Positions 45,708 to 54,478 of a stretch of 64,000 nucleotides of DNA are shown piece by piece. The number at the start of each line of letters is the position of its first letter. Position 1 is the stretch's first letter. Where the stretch lies: contig CANFMT010000004.1 in the NCBI GenBank assembly GCA_947448415.1, forward strand, positions 51,253 to 115,252, read 5' to 3'. A program made the translations under genes and the position numbers. This DNA is from Burkholderiaceae bacterium. GTDB lineage: Bacteria; Pseudomonadota; Gammaproteobacteria; Burkholderiales; Burkholderiaceae. The notes under the pieces are model-generated. The model searched no databases. It had not been told where the DNA came from and saw only the letters and a list, made by a program, of their open reading frames with translations.

Positions 45708-46298
45708 TTAGCCCTTGGAGTGAAGCTCCATCATGGCGGTTTTGGTATCACCTTTTAAAAACAACGGCAATATTTGCAACCCATTTTCAATGCTGGCATC
45801 GATGAGTTTTTGTTCGGTCAGTTGCGGTCTACGCAATACATAATCAGCGACATCCATAGGACGTCCATCGCCCGCTAAATCTCTGGGATGGCCGATACCC
45901 AAGCGTAAGCGCCAATAATCTGGGGTGCTTAGGTGTGCTTGAATATCTTTTAGGCCATTGTGACCTCCAGTGCCACCACCCAATTTGAGGCGTGCAGTAC
46001 CGGGCTTCAGATCAAGTTCATCTTGAACTACCAAAATATCTGCCGGAGAAATTTTATGAAAGCGACACACTGCGCCAACTGACTGGCCACTTAAATTCAT
46101 ATAAGTACTTGGTTTTAGTAAAAAGAGATCCTCTCCCTCCCACTTAGCTTTCGCAATCTTCCCTTGAAAGCGTTTTTCAGATTCAAAGCGAGTATTTAAT
46201 TGCTTGGCGAGGACATCAACAAACCAGAAGCCAGCATTGTGCCGATCTTCTGCGTGATCATCCCCGGGATTGCCTAAGCCAACGATTAATTTACTCAT
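45708..46298 (-). CDS. pth: Peptidyl-tRNA hydrolase
   Basis: Releases peptides from prematurely dropped peptidyl-tRNA. The 196 residues carry LIVGLGNPGDDHAEDRHNAGFWFVD (about 3-27, with the catalytic His/Asn), KPSTYMNLSGQSV and GGTGGHNGLKDI, followed by RLRLGIGHP. It is downstream of rplY, separated by a strong hairpin terminator, so some transcripts would end before it or it has its own promoter. Confidence 0.96.
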   Translation of the reverse strand: MSKLIVGLGNPGDDHAEDRHNAGFWFVDVLAKQLNTRFESEKRFQGKIAKAKWEGEDLFLLKPSTYMNLSGQSVGAVCRFHKISPADILVVQDELDLKPGTARLKLGGGTGGHNGLKDIQAHLSTPDYWRLRLGIGHPRDLAGDGRPMDVADYVLRRPQLTEQKLIDASIENGLQILPLFLKGDTKTAMMELHSKG

Positions 46299-46335
46299 AC
46301 CGAGAGTTTAAAGATATAAAAGTATTTCTACCAAA

Positions 46336-46369
46336 GACAAGAAAAAAGAAAGCCCGCTTGCGCGGGCTT
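46336..46369 (-). terminator. Rho-independent terminator between rplY and pth
   Basis: AAGCCCGC TTGC GCGGGCTT (46350-46369) is a perfect 8-bp GC-rich stem. In the minus direction it is followed by TTCTTTTTTCTTG. It ends the rplY transcript. Confidence 0.82.
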
Positions 46370-46396
46370 ACCTGTACAAGCGATGTAGCTAAAAAA

Positions 46397-47035
46397 TTAA
46401 GCTTTATCCTTTGGTGCTTCAGCAGTAGGTGCAGCGGCAGCAGCAGGAACTGGTTCAGTATCAGCCGATTTAACAGCAGGAATACGTGCGTTAGCCAATA
46501 CTGGGTTTTCTTGCTCAACGTGTAATACCAAGGTAACACCTTTTGGTAATGCAATATCTTTTGCGTGAATACCATGACCAACTTCAATCTTAGCCAAGTC
46601 CACTTCGATAAACTCTGGCAAGTCTGCTGGTAAGCAAGAAACTTCGAGTTCAGTTGCGATGTGGCTGATAACAGCGCCTTGCAATTTCACGGCAGCTGAA
46701 GTGTCAGCATTAGCGAAGTGCAATGGAACGCGCATATGAACTTTCTCAGTCGCGGAAACGCGTTGGAAGTCAATGTGCAATACCAATGGCTTAAATGGAT
46801 GCATTTGGTAGTCGCGCAACAACACTTTTTGTGTCTTGCCGCCAACTTCCAAGTCCAGAATGGATGAGTGGAATGCTTCTTTACGGAGAGCATGGAATAA
46901 CGCGTTGTGGTCTAACTCAATGACCAAGGCTGGATCTTTACTACCGTAAACGATTCCCGGAGTTTTTCCGGAATTGCGCAGACGGCGGCTCGCACCCGTT
47001 CCCTGTACGCTTCTTTCAAAGGCTACAACTTTCAT
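46397..47035 (-). CDS. rplY: 50S ribosomal protein L25 (Ctc form)
   Basis: 5S rRNA-binding protein. The 212 residues exceed E. coli L25 (94) because of the C-terminal TL5/Ctc domain. The N-terminal part is [20 protein letters not shown]; the second domain contains [32 protein letters not shown]. An Ala/Pro-rich tail ends the protein. It lies between prs and pth, the usual betaproteobacterial order. Confidence 0.95.
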   Translation of the reverse strand: MKVVAFERSVQGTGASRRLRNSGKTPGIVYGSKDPALVIELDHNALFHALRKEAFHSSILDLEVGGKTQKVLLRDYQMHPFKPLVLHIDFQRVSATEKVHMRVPLHFANADTSAAVKLQGAVISHIATELEVSCLPADLPEFIEVDLAKIEVGHGIHAKDIALPKGVTLVLHVEQENPVLANARIPAVKSADTEPVPAAAAAPTAEAPKDKA

Positions 47036-47091
47036 AATAAATTTCCTAGTTAAGGTTAATTTCCGTTCGCGACCAAACAGAAAAGCCTACG

Positions 47092-47097
47092 ATTATA
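47092..47097 (-). promoter_or_regulatory. Possible -10 of rplY
   Basis: A perfect TATAAT on the minus strand 57 bases upstream of the rplY ATG, after the prs hairpin. No convincing -35 is visible (GGCAAA at 17 bases). Confidence 0.35.
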
Positions 47098-47139
47098 TCG
47101 TGGGAAAGTTTGTTTTTGCCTACAAAAGGCTTAAAACTA

Positions 47140-47170
47140 CCAAAAATCAGGGTAAAACGATGATTTTTGG
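47140..47170 (-). terminator. Hairpin after prs
   Basis: CCAAAAATCA and TGATTTTTGG form a perfect 10-bp stem with an 11-base loop, starting 2 bases after the prs stop. TAGTTTTAA follows in the minus direction. It is AT-rich, so a weak terminator or an RNA-stabilising stem. Confidence 0.5.
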
Positions 47171-47171
47171 C

Positions 47172-48137
47172 TTAGTCGGCAAACATCGACATCACTGAAT
47201 CGCCCTTGCTGATGCGGGAAAGGGTTTCGGCGAGGATGGGGGCGACGCTCAATTGACGAATTTTTGATACTTTCATTGCCTCTGCAGTGAGGGGAATGGT
47301 GTCAGTAACGACCAATTCATCCAATTCAGAGGCTGCAATACGCGCTACAGCGCCGCCTGAGAGCACGGCATGAGTACAGTAGGCGGTAACACCCTTAGCG
47401 CCACGCTCTTTGAGCGCTTCAGCGGCTTTACAGAGGGTTCCGCCAGTATCGATGATGTCGTCCATGATGACGCAATGGCGGCCTTCTACTTCGCCAATAA
47501 GGTGCATTACTTCGGATACGTTTGCTTTAGGACGGCGTTTATCAATAATTGCCAAATCTGTACCTAATTGCTTAGCCATCGCACGAGCGCGCACTACGCC
47601 ACCAATGTCTGGAGATACGATGATGAGGTCTTTTTGACTCTTTTGTGCCTGAAGGTCAGCCAATAGGACTGGGGAGGAATAAATATTATCTACGGGGATG
47701 TCAAAGAAGCCCTGGATTTGGTCAGCATGCAGATCCATAGTCAAAACACGCTCAATGCCTGCAACAGACTGAAGCATATTGGCTACGATGCGAGCGGAAA
47801 TTGCAACGCGTGCAGAGCGAGGGCGACGGTCTTGACGAGCATATCCGAAGTAAGGAATCACAGCGGTTATGCGGCTTGCTGATGCTCGCTTTAAAGCATC
47901 AATCATGATCATGAGCTCCATCAAACTGTCGTTTGTAGGCGCACAGGTTGATTGGATGACGACAACGTTCTTACCGCGAACGTTTTCTTGAATTTCTACT
48001 TGAATCTCACCGTCTGAGAAGCGGCCAACAAAGGCTTTGCCCATCGGGAGGTTGAGTTCTTTGGCTACTGCCTCAGCCAAAACGGGATTTGCGTTGCCTG
48101 TGAAAAGAGTCAATAAATCAGCGTTTATGGAGGACAT
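47172..48137 (-). CDS. prs: Ribose-phosphate pyrophosphokinase
   Basis: Makes PRPP from ribose 5-phosphate and ATP. The 321 residues show [36 protein letters not shown] (the flexible catalytic loop region) and the PRPP-binding [21 protein letters not shown]. It lies 54 bases after tRNA-Gln on the same strand, so the tRNA and prs may be cut from one transcript. Confidence 0.97.
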   Translation of the reverse strand: MSSINADLLTLFTGNANPVLAEAVAKELNLPMGKAFVGRFSDGEIQVEIQENVRGKNVVVIQSTCAPTNDSLMELMIMIDALKRASASRITAVIPYFGYARQDRRPRSARVAISARIVANMLQSVAGIERVLTMDLHADQIQGFFDIPVDNIYSSPVLLADLQAQKSQKDLIIVSPDIGGVVRARAMAKQLGTDLAIIDKRRPKANVSEVMHLIGEVEGRHCVIMDDIIDTGGTLCKAAEALKERGAKGVTAYCTHAVLSGGAVARIAASELDELVVTDTIPLTAEAMKVSKIRQLSVAPILAETLSRISKGDSVMSMFAD

Positions 48138-48191
48138 AGTCTTATGGGTTTGGTAAGGTCAAAAGGTTTTCTTTGTCATTTCTACAGTATT

Positions 48192-48268
48192 TGGCAGGGG
48201 AAGAAGGATTCGAACCTTCGCATGCTGGAATCAAAATCCAGTGCCTTAACCAGCTTGGCGATTCCCCT
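48192..48268 (-). tRNA. tRNA-Gln (anticodon UUG)
   Basis: The minus strand folds as a cloverleaf: acceptor AGGGGAA/TTCCCCT, D arm GCCAAGCTGGTTAAGGC, anticodon stem CTGGA/TCCAG around loop TTTTGAT (anticodon TTG), T arm GAAGG-TTCGAAT-CCTTC, discriminator G and an encoded CCA. The first base pair is A-T, weak as in other tRNA-Gln. Its 5' end is only 5 bases after the ispE stop, so it must be processed from the ispE mRNA or start inside ispE. Confidence 0.96.
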
Positions 48269-48273
48269 ACAGG

Positions 48274-49149
48274 TCAATCTGAAGAAACCAAATTGTAAGC
48301 GGGATTTTTATTTAGCCCCCGAACAATCCTACCTACCCATCCCTTAGGAAGATTTTGTAAAAGATTTTCCAGTTTTGCGATGTCAGTCTTATGGTCTAAG
48401 ACGGCGAAAACGCTACTTCCGGAGCCAGACATTCTGGGCTCTGAGCCCGGTATTGCCTGGGTAATCCAATCCAAAGCTTGCTTCACTTCAGGACATATCC
48501 GCATCGCTACTGCCTGACAATCGTTTGTAAGATCTGACCATGGCGACGCAAGAAAGCCATCAATTGTAATCTGAGCATGATCTCGGGTCAATTCGGGGTC
48601 TTGAAAAATGCTGACTGTCGGGATGCCTTGGTTCGGAAAAATGACTAAAAAATCACGGGTTTCGAGAGAAATTGCTTTAATTTTCTCGCCAATGCCCTCT
48701 ACAAATGCATTTTGGCCAAAAATGAAAAAAGGGACATCAGCTCCCAGTTTTAAGCCCAGCATACACAGGGTTTCTGTACTTAAATTGAGATTCCATAGCG
48801 AATTTAGTCCAATCAAAATGGTGGCTGCATCAGAGGATCCACCCCCCATGCCGGCACCCATTGGAATTTCTTTTTTAACATCGATTTCTACGCCGGCATC
48901 AGTATGGCAAAAATCTTTGAGCAGATTTGCCGCGCGCACTACTAAATCTTGTTTGGGTGAAACGCCGGGAATGGGATTTATTCGACGCACTTCATTGTGC
49001 GAAATCTTTTTTAGATGGATTTCATCGCACCAATCGATTAGCTGAAAAACCGATTGCAGTAAGTGATAGCCATCGGATCTTCGTCCGATGATATGTAAAA
49101 AAAGATTGAGCTTAGCTGGCGCACGAAGGGATAAGGAATCAGCACTCAC
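48274..49149 (-). CDS. ispE: 4-diphosphocytidyl-2-C-methyl-D-erythritol kinase
   Basis: GHMP kinase of the MEP isoprenoid pathway, 291 residues. The N-terminal LRAPAKLNLFLHIIGRRSDGYHLLQSVF has the catalytic Lys and the conserved HxL. The ATP loop is PMGAGMGGGSSDAATIL (about 94-110), and the C-terminal MSGSGSSVFAV is the third GHMP motif. It lies 14 bases after the TPR-LolB gene, matching lolB-ispE pairs elsewhere. Confidence 0.96.
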   Translation of the reverse strand: MSADSLSLRAPAKLNLFLHIIGRRSDGYHLLQSVFQLIDWCDEIHLKKISHNEVRRINPIPGVSPKQDLVVRAANLLKDFCHTDAGVEIDVKKEIPMGAGMGGGSSDAATILIGLNSLWNLNLSTETLCMLGLKLGADVPFFIFGQNAFVEGIGEKIKAISLETRDFLVIFPNQGIPTVSIFQDPELTRDHAQITIDGFLASPWSDLTNDCQAVAMRICPEVKQALDWITQAIPGSEPRMSGSGSSVFAVLDHKTDIAKLENLLQNLPKGWVGRIVRGLNKNPAYNLVSSD

Positions 49150-49163
49150 TATTTAAATTTTGC

Positions 49164-50651
49164 TTAATTATTGGGATGGTCAAAGACGAGACGAATATCA
49201 ATCGACCCAATATTTGAGCTACGTGTCATGGTAAGTTTATCTAAACGATTGGCGTTATTCCAGACATATATTAAGTTCCAACCATCTTGACTAATTTTGG
49301 TGACCTGTCCTTTGGCATTTCGCTCAACGCTTGCTTCACTACCGGGTCGAGTTTCTCCTCGTAACCAATTGGATAAACCACGGGCTGGCAAAGGAAGGCC
49401 GAGTGTATTTTGTACAAGAGTATCTGCGTCAACTGCGGTAACAACTTGTCCATCACGCTCTAGAGTTGCTTCACCGGGCGTAATAATAATTTTTGCAATC
49501 GATCCACCCATTGGGTTGCGAATTTCTAAAGTATCTTTGAGTGACTCTTGGGTAAGACTAAATCCACCAGATCCACCTTGGTTTTGACTATCTGTAATTC
49601 CGGTAACTTTTACAGCAAAACGACCATCCCATACGCCGTTGGCCGTCTGGTCTGAGCTTGACCAGTCGGGCTTGAGTCGCTGTAAAGTTTCTTTTAGAGT
49701 GGGATTATTGGCGTCTAATTTTTGCCCTTGACGCCACATTTCTTCAGCTTCAGGGCGACGATTCATGGACCACAATACTTCGCCGGTATGTGCTGCGATA
49801 TCTGCCTCTGGTTTCATGGCAAAAGCTTGTTGCAGTTGCTCTAAGGCTAAAGCATTTTTTCCAAGACGAAAATTGACCCAACCTAAACTGTCCAAAATGA
49901 ATGAATCTTTGGGTGAAAGTTGATGCGCCTTACTGATAAGCGAAAACGCTTCAGGTAATTTGACATTGCGATCTGCTAATGAGTAGCCCAAAGCATTTAA
50001 TGAGTTGGCGTCATTTGGATTTTGGCGCAAAATGTCACGCAATGTTTTTTCCATAACATCCAAATGCCCTGCTTTTTCAGCAGACATAGCGTAGGTATAT
50101 AACAAGCCTAAATTTTTGGATGGTAATTTAACGGTTGCAGCAATTTCATAGAATGCCCGCATAGCCTCATTCTCATCTTTAGCTTTAGCGAGTAGCGCTT
50201 GCAATTGCAGGAGTGTGTTCTCTTGTTGCGCTGGAGTTTGTTGATGTAGTAAGGCTATAGATGGTTTAACAGCGTCATTCCAGCGGTTGCTCAGAGCAAG
50301 TAGCGTGATGAGAACTTCTTTGGCTTTGGTTTGATTCGGGGGAGATAGCTCGTCCCAGACTTTGGCTGCTTGCAGGGCTAAGTCTGGAGCTCCACCTGCA
50401 ATGGCAATTTCCATGGCGCGTTGAGCTAAGCGTGGATCTTTGTACTGGCGTGCCATTTCCATATAGGTGTTGTAAGCCAAGCCGGCCTCACCCCGCTGAA
50501 GGGCGATCTCTGAGGCGAGTATTTCAAATACAGCCTCGCCAGACTGACCTGTGGCCGGTTGGGCATGCGCGGGAAATGTCAACAAAGCACTGCCAGCCAA
50601 GGACAGGGCTAGTAAAGCTCGCAAAATAGGTTTGAGTGGAAATTTGCACAT
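49164..50651 (-). CDS. TPR protein fused to a LolB-like outer-membrane lipoprotein receptor domain
   Basis: From the ATG at 50651 it has 495 residues; the track GTG at 50657 overlaps the 6-base spacer after TAGAAT, so the ATG is preferred. A Sec signal peptide (FPAHAQ, cut near 31) is followed by tetratricopeptide-like helices (about 35-320, e.g. DSFILDSLGWVNFRLGKNALALEQL) and a C-terminal LolB domain (about 335-490: WDGRFAVKV, LEIRNPMGGSIAKIII, GLPLPARGLSNWLRG). LolB receives lipoproteins from LolA at the outer membrane. No lipobox Cys occurs at the N-terminus or before the LolB domain. Confidence 0.85.
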   Translation of the reverse strand: MCKFPLKPILRALLALSLAGSALLTFPAHAQPATGQSGEAVFEILASEIALQRGEAGLAYNTYMEMARQYKDPRLAQRAMEIAIAGGAPDLALQAAKVWDELSPPNQTKAKEVLITLLALSNRWNDAVKPSIALLHQQTPAQQENTLLQLQALLAKAKDENEAMRAFYEIAATVKLPSKNLGLLYTYAMSAEKAGHLDVMEKTLRDILRQNPNDANSLNALGYSLADRNVKLPEAFSLISKAHQLSPKDSFILDSLGWVNFRLGKNALALEQLQQAFAMKPEADIAAHTGEVLWSMNRRPEAEEMWRQGQKLDANNPTLKETLQRLKPDWSSSDQTANGVWDGRFAVKVTGITDSQNQGGSGGFSLTQESLKDTLEIRNPMGGSIAKIIITPGEATLERDGQVVTAVDADTLVQNTLGLPLPARGLSNWLRGETRPGSEASVERNAKGQVTKISQDGWNLIYVWNNANRLDKLTMTRSSNIGSIDIRLVFDHPNN

Positions 50652-50657
50652 AAGCAC

Positions 50658-50663
50658 ATTCTA
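50658..50663 (-). promoter_or_regulatory. Putative -10 element of the TPR-LolB gene (leaderless)
   Basis: On the minus strand TAGAAT is followed by GTGCTT and the ATG at 50651. It argues against translation from the GTG at 50657, which would lie upstream of the predicted transcript start. Confidence 0.5.
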
Positions 50664-50674
50664 ATCCGCGAATC

Positions 50675-50680
50675 TACAAT
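50675..50680 (+). promoter_or_regulatory. Putative -10 element of mutM (leaderless)
   Basis: TACAAT, six bases (CGATTT), then ATG at 50687. There is no Shine-Dalgarno. It lies 11 bases from the divergent TAGAAT of the TPR-LolB gene. Confidence 0.5.
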
Positions 50681-50686
50681 CGATTT

Positions 50687-51523
50687 ATGCCAGAACTTCC
50701 AGAAGTAGAAGTCACTAGACTTGGGATTACCCCTCATCTTGAGGGTAAAAAAGTAAGCGCCGTCAAAATACTTGATGGGCGCTTGCGTTGGCCTGTGCCT
50801 AGTAGCCTACCCAAAATCCTGCCGGGACAAAAAATTCGAGCTATACATAGGCGGGGAAAGTATTTGCTACTGGAATTAGATACGGGCCACTTGTTGATTC
50901 ATTTGGGCATGACGGGCACCTTGCGAGTATTGCCTTCCCAGGAGGCCTTGAAGACCCATGATCGAGTTACTTTTGAGTTTAATAAGCTCAGTTTGCGTTT
51001 ACATGACCCCAGAAAATTTGGTGCGGTCTTATGGCATCCAAAAACAAAAGGACCTGTTGAGAATAATTTGCTTTTACAAAAACTTGGGATTGAACCTTTT
51101 TCGCCCGAGTTTGCGGGTGAGCTAGGTACCGATATTTTGTATCGGTCTTCTCGCAAAAGAAGTGTTGCCGTGAAACAGTTTTTATTAGCTGGTCAAGCAG
51201 TAGTGGGTGTGGGCAATATTTATTGTTCAGAGAGTTTATTTGAAGCGGGCATTCATCCTGGCAAGGCGGCGGGTAAGCTCACACGTCCACAGTGTGAAAG
51301 ATTGGCTGCTGCCGTGAGGCTGATTCTCAAAAAAGCAATTGACGCAGGCGGTAGTTCTTTAAAAGATTTTGTAAATAGCGACGGCGATCCCGGCCATTTC
51401 ATGGTGCAAACAAAGGTGTATGACCGCAAAGGCTTGCCATGCAAGGTTTGCAAGACTCCGATTACACAAATTATCCAGGGCCAACGCTCCACTTATTTTT
51501 GCTCCCAATGTCAAAAGCGTTGA
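50687..51523 (+). CDS. mutM: Formamidopyrimidine-DNA glycosylase
   Basis: Removes 8-oxoguanine opposite C (GO system). Pro2 and Glu3 of the N-terminal MPELPEVEVTR are catalytic; the lysine in HRRGKYLLLEL (about 56-66) and the zinc finger CKVC-x16-CSQC with its arginine loop (QGQRSTYFC) complete the active site. The 278 residues are normal. mutY starts inside its last 16 bases, joining both GO enzymes in one operon. Confidence 0.97.
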   Translation: MPELPEVEVTRLGITPHLEGKKVSAVKILDGRLRWPVPSSLPKILPGQKIRAIHRRGKYLLLELDTGHLLIHLGMTGTLRVLPSQEALKTHDRVTFEFNKLSLRLHDPRKFGAVLWHPKTKGPVENNLLLQKLGIEPFSPEFAGELGTDILYRSSRKRSVAVKQFLLAGQAVVGVGNIYCSESLFEAGIHPGKAAGKLTRPQCERLAAAVRLILKKAIDAGGSSLKDFVNSDGDPGHFMVQTKVYDRKGLPCKVCKTPITQIIQGQRSTYFCSQCQKR

Positions 51524-52653
51524 TCAATACCTTTTCTAAGAAGTTGATTGCTTGGCATGGAGTTAGTGGTCGTTCAGGTTTGCCATGGCAAAACAATCGT
51601 GACCCCTATGCAGTATGGGTCTCAGAGATTATGTTGCAGCAAACTCAGGTAGCAACTGTTTTGGAGCGCTACCCTCGCTTTATGAAGCGCTTTCCTACTG
51701 TTAAAAAATTAGCAAGCGCTGATATTGATGAAGTACTAGCAGAGTGGGCTGGTCTAGGTTACTACACACGTGCTCGCAACTTGCACGCTTGCGCACAGCA
51801 GGTGGTGACTGAATTCGATGGGACGTTTCCAAGTGATCCAGTTCTACTTGAGGGTCTAAAGGGGATAGGAAGATCTACTGCTGGAGCAATTGCTGCGTTT
51901 GCCTTTCATCAGAGAGCCCCAATTTTGGATGCAAATGTAAAGCGTATTCTGGCGCGTTTATTTGCGATCTCTGGAGCGCCTCAAGATCGGGCAGTCAATG
52001 ATTTGTTATGGTCATTAGCAGATGAGTTGTTGCCAAAGAATCCAAAAGAGATGCCAATCTATACCCAGGCCTTAATGGATTTTGGTGCAACGTGGTGCAC
52101 ATCAAGAAAGCCAGTCTGTTTGTCTGGCGAGCAAAAATGTCCTTTTGCAAGCGGATGTCAGGCAAATTTAAGCGACCAAGCGCTGTTATTTCCGCAGAAG
52201 GTAGTGAAAGCAAAATCACCAGAGTTTGATTGCAACATGCTCTTGATGCGCTATGGCAATGCAGTGCTTTTACAAAAACGCCCAGATAAGGCTATTTGGG
52301 GCGGCCTTTGGTCTCTTCCTGAATCGGCCTGGAGTCCCAAAAATACTGGAGTAATAAGTAGCGATATTGATCTAAAAGATTTATGCGCAGTTGCGCTACC
52401 CCATGAAAAATCAGTAACAGTGACGAGATCTTGCAAAGTAGTCCAGAAAATAGCTGAAATCAAACACGTCTTTACACATAGACGTTTGTGGATGCACATC
52501 TGGCAGGTTTATGCCTCGAAAGAGCTGGTGTTTTCAGATTCCAACCTAAGGTGGGTTTCCCTAAGCCAACTGGGTCGTTACGGTTTGCCGCAGCCCATTA
52601 AGATTTTGCTGCAGGGCTTGAGTCTAGTTCGCGATGACGATCTAAAAAATTAA
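51508..52653 (+). CDS. mutY: Adenine DNA glycosylase
   Basis: Removes A mispaired with 8-oxoguanine. The ATG at 51508 (381 residues) fits homologues; the track start lies in mutM. The helix-hairpin-helix is LEGLKGIGRSTAGAIAAFA with catalytic Asp in ILDANVKRIL. The [4Fe-4S] loop reads CTSRKPVCLSGEQKCPFASGC, C-x6-C-x6-C-x5-C, against the usual C-x6-C-x2-C-x5-C. The C-terminal MutT-like domain recognises 8-oxoG (KRPDKAIWGGLWSLPE, HVFTHRRL). Its last 56 bases overlap convergent rapZ. Confidence 0.95.
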   Translation: MSKALINTFSKKLIAWHGVSGRSGLPWQNNRDPYAVWVSEIMLQQTQVATVLERYPRFMKRFPTVKKLASADIDEVLAEWAGLGYYTRARNLHACAQQVVTEFDGTFPSDPVLLEGLKGIGRSTAGAIAAFAFHQRAPILDANVKRILARLFAISGAPQDRAVNDLLWSLADELLPKNPKEMPIYTQALMDFGATWCTSRKPVCLSGEQKCPFASGCQANLSDQALLFPQKVVKAKSPEFDCNMLLMRYGNAVLLQKRPDKAIWGGLWSLPESAWSPKNTGVISSDIDLKDLCAVALPHEKSVTVTRSCKVVQKIAEIKHVFTHRRLWMHIWQVYASKELVFSDSNLRWVSLSQLGRYGLPQPIKILLQGLSLVRDDDLKN

Positions 52654-53488
52654 GTTGCAATTCAATAAGATCTTTTTGGGCGCGAAAGTGTTCGCCAATC
52701 CGATTTACTAAATACACTGAGCGATGCTGACCACCAGTGCAGCCAATGGCCACAGTCAGATAGCTACGACCATCTGCAATATAGTGCGGCAACCATTTAT
52801 CGATAAATTGAGTGATATCGGTTTCCATGCTGATTACCTCAGGAATTTTTTCTAAAAATTCCTTAACAGGTTTGTCATTGCCCGTGAGGGGTCTGAGAGT
52901 CTTGTCGTAGTGAGGATTGGGTAAGCAACGAACATCAAAAACCAAATCAGCTTCGCTTGGAACGCCTTTTTTAAAGCCAAAAGACTCAAACACTACAGTA
53001 AGCCCTGTTGGCTTATCTTTTAAAAGATCTTGAATCCATGACCGCAGAGCATGGGCAGGCAGGCTACTAGTATCAATGCTATGAGCCTGTGTTCGCAAAG
53101 GCTCAAGTAGATTACGCTCCTTATCAATTGCTTCAATAAGAGTAGCAGACTGGGATTGTGTGGCGTTAGTGGATAGCGGATGGCGCCTACGAGTTTCAGA
53201 AAATCGCTGTACTAAAGTGCTCGTGTCAGCATTAAGAAAAACAATGCGCACTTGATGGTGCTTGCGTAAATTTTCAAGAATTGACGGTAGTTCTGCAATA
53301 GATTGCCCTCTACGCGCATCAATGGCCACTGCAATGCGCTCACTTTTTTCTTTCTCAAGAGTGCTAATCAGATTTTCTAAAAGAGATACCGGGAGATTGT
53401 CCACGCAATCGTAACCAGCATCCTCAAATGCTCGTAGGGCTACTGATTTACCTGAGCCTGAGATTCCGGTAATCAGATTAATTTGCAT
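52598..53488 (-). CDS. rapZ: RNase adapter / nucleotide-binding protein RapZ
   Basis: In enterics RapZ binds small RNA and guides RNase E to control GlmS; elsewhere its targets vary. The 296 residues have a Walker A GISGSGKSVALRAFED (about 7-22), YDCVDNLPVSLL, and a C-terminal domain with CTGGQHRSVYLVNRI. It ends the hpf-ptsN-hprK-rapZ group, 3 bases after hprK. Its 3' end is antisense to mutY over 56 bases. Confidence 0.94.
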   Translation of the reverse strand: MQINLITGISGSGKSVALRAFEDAGYDCVDNLPVSLLENLISTLEKEKSERIAVAIDARRGQSIAELPSILENLRKHHQVRIVFLNADTSTLVQRFSETRRRHPLSTNATQSQSATLIEAIDKERNLLEPLRTQAHSIDTSSLPAHALRSWIQDLLKDKPTGLTVVFESFGFKKGVPSEADLVFDVRCLPNPHYDKTLRPLTGNDKPVKEFLEKIPEVISMETDITQFIDKWLPHYIADGRSYLTVAIGCTGGQHRSVYLVNRIGEHFRAQKDLIELQLNFLDRHRELDSSPAAKS

Positions 53489-53491
53489 AGT

Positions 53492-54478
53492 TTAGAGTAA
53501 GCGCCCTTGAGATTTGGCGGAGTCTGACTCAGCATTCATTTGTTGGCGTTGGCGCTCAATAAACTCTTTAAGGGTATCAATTCCGCGCAATTGCAAAATA
53601 GTATTGCGAACCGCGGCCTCAACCAATACCGCTAAGTTTCGACCGGCTGCTACTTGAATTTTGACCGTACGAATTGGAATACCTAGGACATCAATATGTT
53701 GCGCCTCTAGCGGTAATCTTTCGAATTCGCCATCGTTTCTACGCACCAGCTGAACAATCAGGCGAAGTTTTAATTTACGACGCACCGCTGTTTCACCAAA
53801 GATCGTGCGAATATCTAACAACCCTAGACCACGAACTTCAAGTAAGTTACGCAAAATGACTGGGCAACGACCTTCAATATAGTCTGGTCCAAGTCGCGCA
53901 AAATCAACGGCATCATCGGCTACAAGGCCATGTCCGCGAGAGATGAGCTCGAGCCCTAGCTCGCTTTTACCTAGGCCTGATTCTCCGGTGAGCAGCACAC
54001 CCAAGCCGAGAATATCCATAAATACACCATGCATGGTGATTTGGGGCGCACCAATTTTTGTCAGATAGGTGCGCAGGTGATCAATGACCTCTGCGGCGGA
54101 AATTGCAGTGGTAAACAGAGGCGTAGAAGAGCGTTGGCAATACAGTTGAAGCTCTGGGTCAGCCGACTTCCCATCGGCCACAATGACGCAGGGAGGCGTC
54201 TTAGAAATCATGCTAGATATTTGCTCTTGCTTTTGTTCTGGCTCAAGCGCTGCGTGGTAGTCAACCTCTTGTTCGCCAAAGATTTGTATTCGGCTTGGGT
54301 GAATGAGGTTTAAGTGACCCACAAGATCTGAGCTAGCTGCAGCAGCTTTAACTGCCTCCGGTGGAAATCTGCGATCAGCACCTTCAAGTCCGCCAATCCA
54401 AGAGAGCTTTAGATCAGAAACATTGTCATCAAAAATCTGCTGAGCAGTTACTCCATCTAGGAGCAATGGCTGAGTCAT
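53492..54478 (-). CDS. hprK: HPr kinase/phosphorylase
   Basis: Bifunctional enzyme that phosphorylates or dephosphorylates HPr on Ser46. From the ATG at 54478 (ATGA overlap with ptsN) it has 328 residues; an upstream ATG at 54493 is possible. The P-loop is [29 protein letters not shown], and the signature [15 protein letters not shown] lies downstream. HPr at 21.1 kb keeps Ser46, so the target is present. Typical of proteobacteria with a regulatory PTS. Confidence 0.95.
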   Translation of the reverse strand: MTQPLLLDGVTAQQIFDDNVSDLKLSWIGGLEGADRRFPPEAVKAAAASSDLVGHLNLIHPSRIQIFGEQEVDYHAALEPEQKQEQISSMISKTPPCVIVADGKSADPELQLYCQRSSTPLFTTAISAAEVIDHLRTYLTKIGAPQITMHGVFMDILGLGVLLTGESGLGKSELGLELISRGHGLVADDAVDFARLGPDYIEGRCPVILRNLLEVRGLGLLDIRTIFGETAVRRKLKLRLIVQLVRRNDGEFERLPLEAQHIDVLGIPIRTVKIQVAAGRNLAVLVEAAVRNTILQLRGIDTLKEFIERQRQQMNAESDSAKSQGRLL

